DNA of 64,000 bases, taken from NCBI GenBank assembly GCA_963662155.1, contig OY759269.1:18147864-18211863 (forward strand), written 5' to 3'. The DNA is from Lamellibrachia columna (lineage: Eukaryota; Annelida; Polychaeta; Sabellida; Siboglinidae). The notes beneath the pieces were generated by a model. It was not told the origin of the DNA and did not search any database. It saw only the letters and a list, made by a program, of their open reading frames with translations. The position numbers were made by a program, and so were the translations under genes. Numbering within the stretch: position 1 is the stretch's first letter; every line of letters begins with the position of its first letter. Positions 14,216 through 53,763 of the stretch are shown piece after piece.

Positions 14216-14689
14216 GCAGTGCTATTGAATATGCCTAAAGCCCGCAGCACACTAGCCGATTTTTCGAAGGACAAACAATCTTCAATTGTCGGCTAGTGTT
14301 CTGCGAATTCCGACAAAATAGGGGCTTGTCGGACAATATTTGATAGTGCTCGAACTCAGAACGTCCTGACGGGCCTTGTCGGCTAGTGCGCTGCACAAAT
14401 TGTCGGGGCTCGCGAGATTAGCGAACCAATAGGAACCGTGATTGCAGCACAAACACAATTGTAAACATGGCTGCCCCCAGTGCCACGGCCACGATGACAA
14501 ATGAGATCATGCCTCAGTTAGACTAACTACTACGAATGTAGGGCACAATTATTTTAGATATGTGTAATTTTCAAAAATCATATCATCTGACATAACTGCA
14601 TTTGAGCAGGGACATTGGCAAGTTTGCAAGTAGAACATGTTGAGAGTGTAACTGTGGATTTTTAGATGACTTCAATAGGCGGAATGATT
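14216..14689. other. Unassigned spacer
   Basis: No coding similarity recognised. The motif 'attgtcggctagtg' and variants ('cttgtcggctagtgcgctg', 'actagccgattttt') recur at 14255-14405, partly inverted, and suggest a degraded DNA transposon end. I could not define its borders. Confidence 0.4.
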
Positions 14690-14945
14690 ACACGCTAAAC
14701 ATCGGGTGGTCGTTCACTGACCGCCGCAATTAGTGGACTAACTTTACTAATCCGAGACACATGACGAAATGATACTTGGCCACAAGTCTGGCTTGGTGAC
14801 AACGCCCAGGTCTTGTTTATGCGAACAAAGTGTCCCCTAATTTATCGGGCGACGCCGTGTCGCAAGACAACAGTTATGCTTGCGTTTAGACGAGAGATGT
14901 TTGTAGACAGTGCGACCTAGATCTTGACTCTATACTGATTTGAGC
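14690..14945 (-). repeat. Dispersed repeat shared with 61755-61990
   Basis: The reverse complement of this segment aligns with 61755-61990. Shared blocks include 'cgtctaaacgcaagcata', 'acggcgtcgccc', 'caagacctgggcgttgtca' against 'cagacctgtgcgttgtca', and 'gtctcgga'. Two diverged copies of one element of unknown class. Confidence 0.65.
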
Positions 14946-15039
14946 TCAGAGGGTTCCTATGAACCCACCTTTCCAAAAAAAATGAACCCTCTTTTTTCAA
15001 AACAATTTAACACCGTATCGTGAGCCGCCCTCAGACAAG

Positions 15040-15410
15040 CGTGAACTTCCAATAATATGAAAATAATAATATTATTTTCATATTATTTATAGTTTCATGC
15101 TTTTTAAGAGGGGGTTCACGCTTTAGGGAGGAGGTTTCTTGATTTTGAGAAGTGGGTTCACATTTTTTAAAAAGAGGGGGATTCGCATTTATGAAATAAT
15201 ATTATCTTCATAATATTGGGGGTTATCGCTTTTCAGAAGGGGTTTCACGCTTTTCAGAAGGGGATTAACATTTTGGGATAATGGGGTTCACGTTTAAACA
15301 AGAAAAAATACTTAATAATATTGGACGGGGTTCACGTTTTGGGTTAACGTTTTTTAAAAAGGGGGGTCACATTTATTAAATAAATCATATTATTGGGGTC
15401 TCACGCTGTT
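15040..15410. repeat. Degenerate G/T-rich short tandem motif
   Basis: Irregular repetition of 'ggggttcacgcttttnagaa'-like units separated by AT stretches. No gene seen. Confidence 0.6.
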
Positions 15411-15415
15411 GATTG

Positions 15416-16330
15416 AGTCAAATGCTTTCTACCTTGACATAAAATAATTCGACAATACATTTGAGTGTAAAGATTTGGTCGAATGTAGAATATCCCTTCC
15501 TAAAGCCATCTTGGACTTCACTCATTGTTTGTTTTGAGTTTATAAATACTGACATTCTCTCGTTCATAATTGAAGTAAATAATTTGCCTAAGCAGCTAAG
15601 AAGAGTTATCCATCTGTAGTTATCTGGAACAATGATGTCGCCTTTATTTTTATGTAGTGATTTTACTACACCACTGACCCACTCGTGTGGTATATGATCA
15701 CCCATTGGTACAATACTAAATATTTGTGCAAATTCAACAAATTTGTATATTTGCACTGCCATAGATTTATTTATAATTGTTTTATACTCTTTTCCAGCTA
15801 GTTTCATTTGTTGCATTTTTTATGAATTATTTTATCACTGCAGTCTGCGTCAAACCGATACTTATATTTACGGGTTTTTGTTGTGTTTTGTTTGCCGTAC
15901 TGTGTTATTTTTAACATATTGCATTCTTTAGCACCATTTAAAAGTAAGTCGTCAGCACTTGCAAACAACTCATTAACACTTTCCGTAGTTGCCTCACTGA
16001 TATTTGTTAATACATTACATAGCAGAATGTTAACGTTCTTAAACCCACCTGTGTTGCTACTAAGGGCACACTGAAACTGAGTTATCTTACTATGTTCCCA
16101 TCTGACTACTGTCCTGTTGACACCTGGGCTAATGTGGCACTGTGTACCAATTGCTTAAATAGCAAAGGGCAACATAAATATAATCAGTAGTACTGATATT
16201 CTTAAAAGTGTGATTACCGCTTGAGTCATTAGTCATCCTCCCATTTACTGTAAACACATTAGCAGTTTTACATCTGTCTATTAGTAGGGGTCCATATTTG
16301 TTACACTGGGTATCATTATTTTTTCTTACA
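15416..16330 (-). mobile_element. Non-LTR retrotransposon fragment (start of reverse transcriptase)
   Basis: The minus strand from 15816 to 15418 reads PHEWVSGVVKSLHKNKGD, DNYRWITLLSCLGKLFTSI and DGFRKGYSTFDQIF. This is the N-terminal reverse transcriptase region of Jockey-group elements, distinct from the CR1-like family here. The segment on to about 16330 appears to be the degraded linker and endonuclease side. The catalytic half is absent. Confidence 0.75.
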
Positions 16331-16676
16331 TAGTGAGCTTTTGTGCCAGCTCTCAGACCTCTTGTCGTACCATCACACCGAAAGTCGTGACCAGTTTTGG
16401 GACTCGTGCCCCCTAGTGGATAGTTTACGAACTACGTTTCTTAAAACACCGCCTTTAGTGCTTAGTAACCTATCCGTTTTAGTACTCCACCTGGTGGATA
16501 GTTACCGCGCTACTGAACGTCACGTGTCGACCATATATGCTACTAGTGGCGCCTCTAGTGACTAGTCTATGAAATACTTTTCGTAAAACAACGCCCCTAA
16601 CGCTTAGTATCCGAACTAATGTGTGTGTTTTGAAAACGTCAATTGTCGCCCCTTGCATATTTCGGGTTGCATATTT

Positions 16677-16716
16677 CCCTAGATGTCCCCACTTTCTAAA
16701 GTGGGGACATCTAGGG
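16677..16716. repeat. Perfect 19-bp palindrome with a 2-nt loop
   Basis: The arm ccctagatgtccccacttt is followed by 'ct' and its exact reverse complement, and the pairing extends a few bases further with one bulge. This might be a MITE core or a fused terminal inverted repeat. Confidence 0.9.
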
Positions 16717-16884
16717 GAAACGTATGTGGCTTATTTCAATGAAAGCGTAGCAAAAAAGTACTGGTCTTTGACCATCACATAAAATTGCTACCCTTAAGCG
16801 AACGATTTTTTTGCAATAAAACAAGGGACCCGAAGGGTCCCAAATGGGTCCAGAGAGCCCCAAGGGGGCCTGGAGAATCCCGGA

Positions 16885-17100
16885 ACCAATTACAATCTCA
16901 ATCTATGTGGTATGTGGGGCCCGGCGTCACTCCCGGTTACGCATGCGCAACGGGAATTCTGTTTTGGAGGATCTTCTAGAATCTTAGAATATCATTTCAT
17001 GTGGTATATGAGGCCCGGCGCCACTTCCGATTGCGCATGCGCAACGTGACTTCTGTTTCTGCAGAATGCTCTAGATTCTTCTAGAATGTCAGTGCACTGA
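16885..17100. repeat. Dispersed repeat with TGCGCATGCGCA palindrome (two tandem units)
   Basis: Two units share 'gtggtatrtgrggcccggcg', a near-palindrome (acgcatgcgcaa at about 16940-16951; TGCGCATGCGCA at 17032-17043) and a 'ctagattcttctagaat' end. A third copy lies inverted at 50690-50825. The palindrome matches the known NRF1 binding consensus; function is not implied. Confidence 0.6.
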
Positions 17101-17343
17101 CATGATATGCGTATACCAGTTTTTGTATAATTTCTCTGACATTTTCTTTAAAATTAAAGCATGTTTGTAACATTTTCTTTAACTTTGTGACTGTTGTGCC
17201 ATTTTCTGTAACAATGTGAAAGCTTCCTTCCTGTTATGTACGTTTAGCTATGTAGAAAAACTTTCACGCTCAATAAGTGCCACTTTTATATGTATTTATC
17301 TCAGTCACCTACATTTATAATATTTTTGTTCTATGTACGTACC

Positions 17344-17846
17344 GCTTTTATCTATGAATATAATGGCCGCCGTTGTTGTTTAAGCCATATTTCTCCAAAG
17401 AAGCGTCCCTACCGATCAAATATTTAATAACTTTTAGCTATGAATATAATGGCCGCCGTTGTTGTTTAAGCCATATTTCTCCAAAGAAGCGTCCCTACCG
17501 ATCAAATATTTAATAACTTTTATCTATGAATATAATGGCCGTCGTTGTTGTTTAAGCCATATTTCTCCAAAGAAGCGTCCCTACCGATCAAATATTTAAT
17601 AACTTTTATCTATGAATATAATGGCCGCCGTTGTTGTTTAAGCCATATTTCTCCAAAGAAGCGTCCCTACCGATCAAATATTTAATAACTTTTATTTATG
17701 AATATAATGGCCGCCGTTGTTGTTTAAGCCATATTTCTCCAAAGAAGCGTCCCTACCGATCAAATATTTAATAACTTTTATCTATGAATATAATGGCCGC
17801 CGTTGTTGTTTAAGCCATATTTCTCCAAAGAAGCGTCCCTACCGAT
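17344..17846 (+). repeat. 86-bp tandem repeat, about 6 units
   Basis: The word 'ggccgccgttgttg' (one unit has gtcg) recurs at 17365, 17451, 17537, 17623, 17709 and 17795, exactly 86 bp apart with almost no divergence. The last unit runs directly into the DIRS-like coding region. Its position suggests a tandem expansion at or near the 5' side of that element. Confidence 0.95.
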
Positions 17847-17849
17847 GGA

Positions 17850-19245
17850 TGCGTGGTCCCGGTCGACGCATTCCGCATGCGTCTCATCCAAAGGGACCTG
17901 CCTACTTCTGTGGCGTAGCAGTTACATGTACGACTAGCATTGATGATGCATTTCGCACCATTCCCATCCACCCATCGTACTACCATTTATTTGGTTTCAC
18001 ATGGGAGACTCGCTTTTTCTATGACCGCTGTTTACCGATGGGGTGTGCGGAATCTTTGTAAGATTGAATTGTGCTCTGCGGTGGGTATTAAAGACCAGGG
18101 GGAATAGGGCCGTGTCACACATCTTAGATTATTTCATCTTCATTGTCCCTCGTATTTCAGTAAGTTGCTTGCAGGATCTCAATCGATTCATTACACTTGC
18201 TATTGAACTTTCTTTCTATCGGATGCAACTAAACTGTAGAATGGATGCTGCGTCAACACATGTATTTGTTGCAGTGTTTGTTTCTCGGTGGCTTAATGGC
18301 ATATTTCCATAAATCTGGCAGAGCTACAACATTACAGTATTGGAGCTATATCCGATTGTGGCCGCCTTGCAGGTGTGGGGTAGATATAGAGCTAATCATT
18401 CCCCTTCACTGACAATCAAGCTGTTGTAGAGGCGATCAACAAGCAGTCAGCTAAGAATCCTCATCCAGATGCGTCTCTTCACAGTAGTTACTGCGCTGAA
18501 AGTTAATGTTTATTTTAAATCCAAGCATATCACAGGGAAGACCAATGTCATTGCTGACAAACTTTCGCGATTTCAGGAGGGCGCAACCCAGCTTTTTATC
18601 TAGCTCGAGCTCATAAGCTGTCAGGTAAACCCGACACGTCTACCAATTAGCCTTACTATCCTACTATCCTTCATAAAATTGTTGATGCGACACAATTTAT
18701 TGTCTCGTCTGCCTATTTGCGTAATATGTTGCAAAGCTTGTTTTGTGTTTTTGCATTTCATTCTGCGAATAGGGGAAATAATTGTTCATTCTCGTACCAG
18801 GAGTGAATCAATCGTACAGTTAGGAGACGTGACCATTTCTAACACTGTATTTGTATTGGTCACGTCACACTTTAAACACAACACTTCTGGACCACCAGCC
18901 AGTTTATCCATTTCACAGAATGATGGTGGATATTGTCCAGTACAAGCTCTGTATCGATTCTTGAAGGATTGAGGCACATTTAAAGGACCACTGTTTGTAT
19001 TTGCTAATGCATTGCATCTTCTGTATCCCGAAATTATTTTTGCTAATATAGCAATAGGTAAAGCTTTGCAATGGGTTGCACTGGACCCGACTAAATTTAA
19101 GGCGCACAGTTTAAGAATCGGTGCCGCTATCACAGCAGCTTATATGGGAATGAGTGAAACACAGATCCAACCAATGGGCAGATGGAAATCTACAGCCTTC
19201 GGACGTTATGTTCGTATCCCTATGCTCCAGATGAACGGACGCTGA
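17850..19245 (+). mobile_element. DIRS-like tyrosine-recombinase retrotransposon (degenerate)
   Basis: Domains follow the DIRS order. The reverse transcriptase part (about 17930-18200) reads SIDDAFRTIPIHP, FYDRCLPMGC and ALRWVLKTRG, then HILDYFIFIV. The RNase H part (about 18320-18560) reads NITVLELYPIVAALQVWG and DNQAVVEAINKQSAKN. The tyrosine recombinase (about 18680-19240) has LRIGEIIV, HSLRIGAA, MGRWKSTAFGRYVR, giving the R...H-x-x-R...Y residues. Several stops and frame changes break the ORFs, so it is inactive. Elements of this type integrate through the recombinase rather than an integrase. Terminal repeats were not resolved. Confidence 0.85.
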
Positions 19246-19809
19246 GTGATAAGGTACATTTCTGTCTATGACAACTTACGTTATGTTAACGCCTTCCTTC
19301 TTGTATATTTTCATGTATGCCTTTAAGAAGGTTTTAGTACGTACGTTTTACTTCATATACATATTCACAATACGTATACAGGATGACAAATGTGTAACAA
19401 TTGAATTGTGCTTGAATTATTTCTTTCATGAGAATCCCCATGGGGATTGTAATACACTACATTTAATTTTAGATGCATAAACGACGGGTTAGTTGTTACA
19501 TCAATGTTATTGTGATGTGATTACATGTTTATACGGTGAGACAAAGACGAAGGACCGCCCCGCTTTTGCTACTTCTACTTTTGTCATTTAAATATTGTTT
19601 CTCAATGAGCAACTGTGTATTGTCAGTTAAGCGATACCATCATGTTATGCATTGTATTTGTCTTGATGAGCTGATAGTGCTAGCTGATAGCATGATAGTG
19701 CTAGCTGATAGCATGATAGTGCTAGCTGCCAAGCTATTTTCTCATCGATACATATTTTCTGTTGGTACAATTATTAAATGACCTCTACCAATAATTACAC
19801 TGTGTGTGT
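19246..19809. other. Spacer next to the DIRS-like element
   Basis: No gene seen. A 22-bp unit ('gatagtgctagctgatagcat') is repeated three times at 19663-19731. The segment may contain the right end of the DIRS-like element. Confidence 0.5.
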
Positions 19810-19960
19810 TCCTAGGCATTAAGCATCAGCGCGGAATAAACGTAAATTTTGGTAAAGGGGATTCATTAATATGTCAGCAGTACTTGATAACAATTTATTT
19901 TCATGAAGAAAATGCATTAATTTGTTGACCTGTGTAGACAATGATTCGTATGCGATAGAT

Positions 19961-19966
19961 TTTATT
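19961..19966 (-). promoter_or_regulatory. Polyadenylation signal AATAAA of copy B
   Basis: TTTATT on the plus strand, about 130 nt beyond the stop of copy B and paralogous to the signal at 12612. Confidence 0.7.
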
Positions 19967-20034
19967 AATACTGCATACATTGATCAAAACAGTACAAGTA
20001 CAGCAGATGTCAGATGGACACTAGTAGAATCCAT

Positions 20035-20097
20035 GACGATGTATGCCACACATGCTACCCTGTTCGACTGTTGGCTCCACGATGTATGCCACACGTG

Positions 20098-20127
<30 letters not shown>
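20035..20127. repeat. 43-bp tandem duplication across the copy B stop codon
   Basis: Two units of 'gatgtatgccacacrtgctaccctgttcgacbgttggctccac' type lie side by side; copy A has a single equivalent. Only the unit nearer the gene body carries the used stop. Confidence 0.85.
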
Positions 20128-49479
<29,352 letters not shown>

Positions 49480-49530
49480 TTCTGTCGCGTCGCTCTCGCC
49501 TTGTCTAGTGTCAACGTGCCGTCGCTCATC

Positions 49531-49540
49531 TCTTTATCCC
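49531..49540 (-). promoter_or_regulatory. Possible TATA-like element of copy B
   Basis: GGGATAAAGA lies 52-61 nt upstream of the ATG on the minus strand, in an otherwise GC-richer stretch. Position fits a core promoter with a short 5' UTR; sequence match is weak. Confidence 0.3.
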
Positions 49541-49841
49541 CGTTGCAGGCAGCGTATCATGTGGCTCGTGAAAATGCTTGACGGCAAGGTGTCATGTGAG
49601 ATCACGGCGACACGACATTCGAGATGGGTGTGTCAATGGGAGTTCGAGCAGGCGTTGTTGTAATCGGTAAACCATGCCGCCTTTACTAATCTGCCATTTC
49701 GAGGAATTCATGTAAAAAAAAACGCTTGAATTTCGTGCATTAAACTAAGTGATGCGAATCTTTGAGGAGTAATGTTTCGGTTGGGTGGGATAATGTTTAT
49801 GGTAAGATGCACTGCCAAATTGTCAACGACAATAGTTGTTG

Positions 49842-49844
49842 TTG

Positions 49845-49892
<48 letters not shown>

Positions 49893-50450
49893 CTTTGAAA
49901 ACTTGAACTTTGTAACTGTGATACTTTTGGAAGTTTGTAAGTTTGTTACTTTTACTTTAGTTTTGTTACTTTTACTTTGAAACTTTGTAACTTTGTAAGT
50001 TTGGGCTTCAAATTTGGATTGAAAAGTTTATGTTTGGATTGAAAAGTTTGTGAGTTGGAAGTTTGTATATGTATGGATGGATGGACGGACGGACGGACGG
50101 ACGGACGGACGGACGGACGGACGGACGGACGGACGGACGGACGGACGGACGGACGGACGGACGGACGGACGGACGGACGGACGGACGGACGGACGGACGG
50201 ACGGACGGACGGACGGACGGACGGACGGACGGACGGACGGACGGACGGACGGACGGACGGACGGACGGACGGACGGACGGACGGACGGACGGACGAAAGT
50301 CTGTATGTTGGAAATTTATAACTTTGCAGGTTGGAAATGTATAACATGAAGTTTGTAAATCGGTAATTTGCAAGTTGGAAATTTGTTACTTTGTGAGTTG
50401 AGAGTTTGTGAGTTGAAAGGTTTTTAAGTTGACAGTTTGTGTTTTGAAAA
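49842..50450. repeat. (GTT)n, T-rich minisatellite and (GGAC)53
   Basis: (GTT)n at about 49842-49892. About 49920-50070 and 50300-50440 are made of loose 'gtttgtaagttkgaaa'-type repeats of about 14-16 bp. They flank a pure GGAC tract of about 53 units at 50083-50294. The RTDG/VRPS repeat frames are artefacts. Confidence 0.95.
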
Positions 50451-50980
50451 CAGTTTAATGCTACTTCGCTACTTTAGATAATTCGCTACTATGCTGAACA
50501 TGAAAGCGTGCCACATTGACGGTCAAATGTGTTTGGTTGTGAAGATAGAGGAAGAAGTGTGGAAGTAATAATGCACAAGCTCAACAACAAGAAACAGGTG
50601 ATGACATTATTGTTTGCATTCATTTTGTGAATTTGGCACGTCTACTGAAGGGAAATTGTACAAATATATATATATACCAGAAAACACACGAGGTCAATGA
50701 GTTCAGTGACATTCTAGAACATCCCACAAATTTCCATTAGTTCCAAAAGAGTCTTTTCGATCGGGAGTCATACAGTGGCCACGTTGCGCATGCGCAACTG
50801 GAAGTTGCACCGGGCACCGCATTACACATTCAGTAATTTTTGGTCAACGGGGAGAGGCAAATAAGTTTCACACGCTGTGCCTTAGAAAATGCCACTTCAT
50901 AAAGTTTTAACATAAGAAGAAGCAGTTCACGTTTGTAATAGCGTTGAAATAAATAAAATAGAATACATAGAAAAACAGTA
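50451..50980. other. Non-coding; inverted copy of the 16.9-kb dispersed repeat at 50690-50825
   Basis: 50690-50825 reverse complemented matches 16885-17100, including TGCGCATGCGCA (50785-50796) and the 'gacattctagaa' end. No gene seen. Confidence 0.55.
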
Positions 50981-51600
50981 CATACATAGTGTGGAAGCAA
51001 TTCGGCATGGTTAAATGTGTCACCTCCACAACTAAAACCAGAACGTACATAGCGTGGAAGCATTTCTGCATGGTTAAATGCGGTAAGTTGCATATACAAG
51101 CGGTACTTACATAGCGTGGAAGTGTTCATGCATAGTTAAATACACAGTAAAATGCAACAAAATGCATATAAAAGCGGGACATGTATAGCGTAGAAGATTA
51201 TCGGCATGGTTTTATGTGGAACACTCTAGTTTTATTTTACAATTTACAGAACAGCGCTATGATTTCACTGAAATAGACCATAATATTATAAATTAAATTT
51301 AGAAGCATTACAAATTACGTATACGGTTGCTAGGGTTGCTGCTTGAAAGAAAATAGGTCAAGATAATGAATATACAGATTATAGGGGCACTGTTTGGAAG
51401 GAAACTATGCTAAACTATTACATATATGGACGATAGAGGCACTACTTGGAAGAATGCAGGTCAAGGTATTAGATATACGGACAATATGGACACTGTTTGG
51501 AAGCGAAACTAGAAGTTTTATACCCGGCTAAGTGCGATAAAACACATAAAGGTGATACTTACATAACGTGGAAGCGTTTCTGCATGGTAAATGCCTGGTT
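50980..51600. repeat. Imperfect repeats of a 'catagcgtggaagcatttct' motif
   Basis: At least five units contain 'tacatagcgtggaagcrttt' and 'gcatggttaaatg', spaced about 60-75 bp apart near 50985, 51050, 51112 and 51186, with another at 51560. The last merges into the copy C exon 6 fragment; reversed, it reads as coding sequence followed by a good donor (|gtaagtatc). Confidence 0.7.
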
Positions 51601-51690
51601 AAATGGTAGGTCGAGAAGTTGTGTGCAGTGGCAGCCGTCAGCATCGCAGACTTGTCGTTGCACAGCACAATGTGATCCTGTAAAAATTAA
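51560..51690 (-). pseudogene. Copy C exon 6 fragment
   Basis: Reads VCDADGCHCTQLLDLPFNQA, matching the first third of exon 6, then diverges into the local tandem repeat. Copper motifs are absent. Confidence 0.8.
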
Positions 51691-52044
51691 ACCATCCATA
51701 TACTGCTGTAGAAACTGCTGTAGAAACGGGGTCAGCGATGGCATAGCTGTTGTCCACTCTGCCTACTAGGCGCATTTCATGCGCCCGACCTGGAAGCAAC
51801 TCAGGCCGCGGGAGCTAGCGTAAGTGATATAGAGAGAGACCACCAGTATGTGAGTCCACGAGAGGTTACACATTTGCTCCCTGTGTTCGTTCGCAATGGC
51901 TCCTTATGTTTCAAGGGACGCGAAAAAGGAAAGGATCGAGTGAGCGAGAGGGTGAGATAGCAAGGAAATTTTTATTTTATTTCATATAAGTTGGACAATA
52001 TTGTATTAGTGCTAAATACCGCTCGCTGGCGTAAACATTATTTT

Positions 52045-52110
52045 AATTGTTTGGATGTGACTTTGGAGATCGTTAGTGGAACTTGGTGGACGTTCCGGCG
52101 ACCTGAATGG
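52045..52110 (-). pseudogene. Copy C exon 5 fragment
   Basis: 'gactttggagatcgttagtg' and neighbouring bases match the first part of exon 5, next to intron sequence ('caacgtcattat', 'cagaactcagac') shared with copy B at 26720-26750. Confidence 0.7.
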
Positions 52111-52388
52111 AGCAACGTCATTATAACTTCAGAACTCAGACGACTAGATTTCTCACTAATGTTTCAATTACCCACATGAAGAACAATTGTTAAAGCAAAG
52201 GTGACAAAACAGCTAGGTCATAGGAAAAGAGAAGACCTCTTCTCAGACGGGAGGACTGCGTAAAGAAGGATGTTCGAAAGGCAGAGGCGGATGACATGTT
52301 GAGGTAGAAGGCTGTCGATAGGGAGAAGTAGAAAGGGATAACAGCTGGGGCGGCTTAGCAGTACATGAACCAGCCTTACCAATTAATA

Positions 52389-52570
52389 AATAGAGCCACG
52401 AGGAAGAACGAAGTGCCGACATGCGCTGAGCCGGTCATGGTCGTCGGCAGAGACGTTGCACCAATCGTGCACCGTGAAGAGGAACTCTGATAGCGTTGGC
52501 AGTTCTCGATGGATAATCAACATGCCGAACAGACCGTCGAGACGCGTGTTGGAGAAGTGGTCGTGGAAAC
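52389..52570 (-). pseudogene. Copy C exon 4 fragment
   Basis: Reads HDHFSNTRLDGLFGMLIIHR, ELPTLSEFLFTVHDW and LPRGSIY. The middle is shortened (lacks the GTGDAYT segment) and the codon before HDH is Phe rather than Tyr. Confidence 0.85.
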
Positions 52571-52618
52571 TGAGGTGAGGGAGACCAGGTGTCTTGTTTC
52601 GTTTAAGAATTTTAGAAT

Positions 52619-53400
52619 GTTTTGTTACCGGTACTGTTGAAATCTTGTTTTGATGCATTGCTCGAACCGATAAGGGATATTACAAATGCATCACTGTGTT
52701 CTGGCTTGTTTCCGGATGATTTCAAACACGCCCATGTCAACCCACTTCTTAAGAAGACATCTCTGCCTAAAGAAGATCTAAACAGTTATATACCTGTTTC
52801 CAATATCAGCTTTATTTCCAAAATACTGGAGAAAGTCGTAGCAAGCCGTCTAAAGTCTCATATCAGCTCAAATTGCTTATCTAATGTGTCATAATCAGCT
52901 TACAAAGAGTTTCATTCTACAGAAACTGCTCTTTTTAAAGTACACATTGACGTCACCTTAAACATTGACAAAGGAAAAGTAACAGCACTGTCTGCCGCCA
53001 TTCAATGCTCACTCCAGCAAGATAGCCCAGACAGCTTCGGTCGTCTGGTTCTGATTTACTTTCTGATCCCAGAGTTAAGACAAACGCTGGAACTCGAGCT
53101 TTCTCGGTTGCCGCACCAACTCTGTGGTATTCACTCCCCGACAGCGTAAAATCAGCAAGAAATATAGCTTCATTTCGCCGTAATCTGAAAAACTATCTTT
53201 TCAAAATTGCCTATCCTCCTTAGCTTCTTCGCACCTCCATCCATCGGTTGACGACTTTTTACATTGTACATGGTCACGAGAATGCCTAATCGTTTGGTTT
53301 TGTTGCGCCACTGAGCTCGGATTTTCCGAGGATATTGGTGCCAAAGAATTAATATTATTATTATTATTATCATTATTTGATTTATATATGTCTTTGTAAA
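52619..53400 (+). mobile_element. Non-LTR element fragment with (TTA)n tail
   Basis: The plus strand reads LKSCFDALLEPIRDITNASL, PDDFKHAHVNPLLKK and STETALFKVHIDVTLNIDKG. After a deletion of the catalytic part it reads FSVAAPTLWYSLPDSVKSAR and FRRNLKNYLFKIAYPP with a stop, and ends in (TTA)n at about 53350-53370. Inserted in intron 3 of copy C. Confidence 0.85.
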
Positions 53401-53556
53401 AAAAAATTATAAATACACTTAACACACCACTACATTGATATGCGTCAAACTGTGATTTGAGAATAATTGAGTATCAAACAATAAAACCTAAGTCAGCGCA
53501 GTGCACAAATAATCTGTTATTTACTATACATATCATGCATTCTTAACTAACGCACA

Positions 53557-53763
53557 TGTGGCGGCTGTTACTCGCTATTCATGTCTGCCGCCACATTGTT
53601 TACTTTCAAACTTCCTTAGAATCTCACGCCAACTAACTAATCGCAGTCATGACACTCGAATCGAAAGACTCGTGAACTAGACAGTTGATTTTGTCGTTTC
53701 AGTTTGTCTGGTTGATTAAGCGAAATGGTGAGACTAAACGATTTGTAGTTGCATGTCACTACA
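53557..53763 (+). repeat. 5' LTR of the Gypsy element
   Basis: Starts TG and ends CA, followed immediately by the primer-binding-like site (53764-53780). About 30 bp shorter than the 3' LTR because of an internal deletion. Confidence 0.75.

Larger units (their letters stand above)
16331..17343. other. Non-coding stretch with palindrome and dispersed repeat
   Basis: No gene seen. It contains a perfect hairpin (16677-16716) and two tandem copies of a dispersed repeat (16885-17100). Confidence 0.6.

Noticed and set aside
50050..50349. RTDG and SVRP repeat proteins on both strands
   Set aside because: All six frames of a pure GGAC repeat are open; no evidence of coding.
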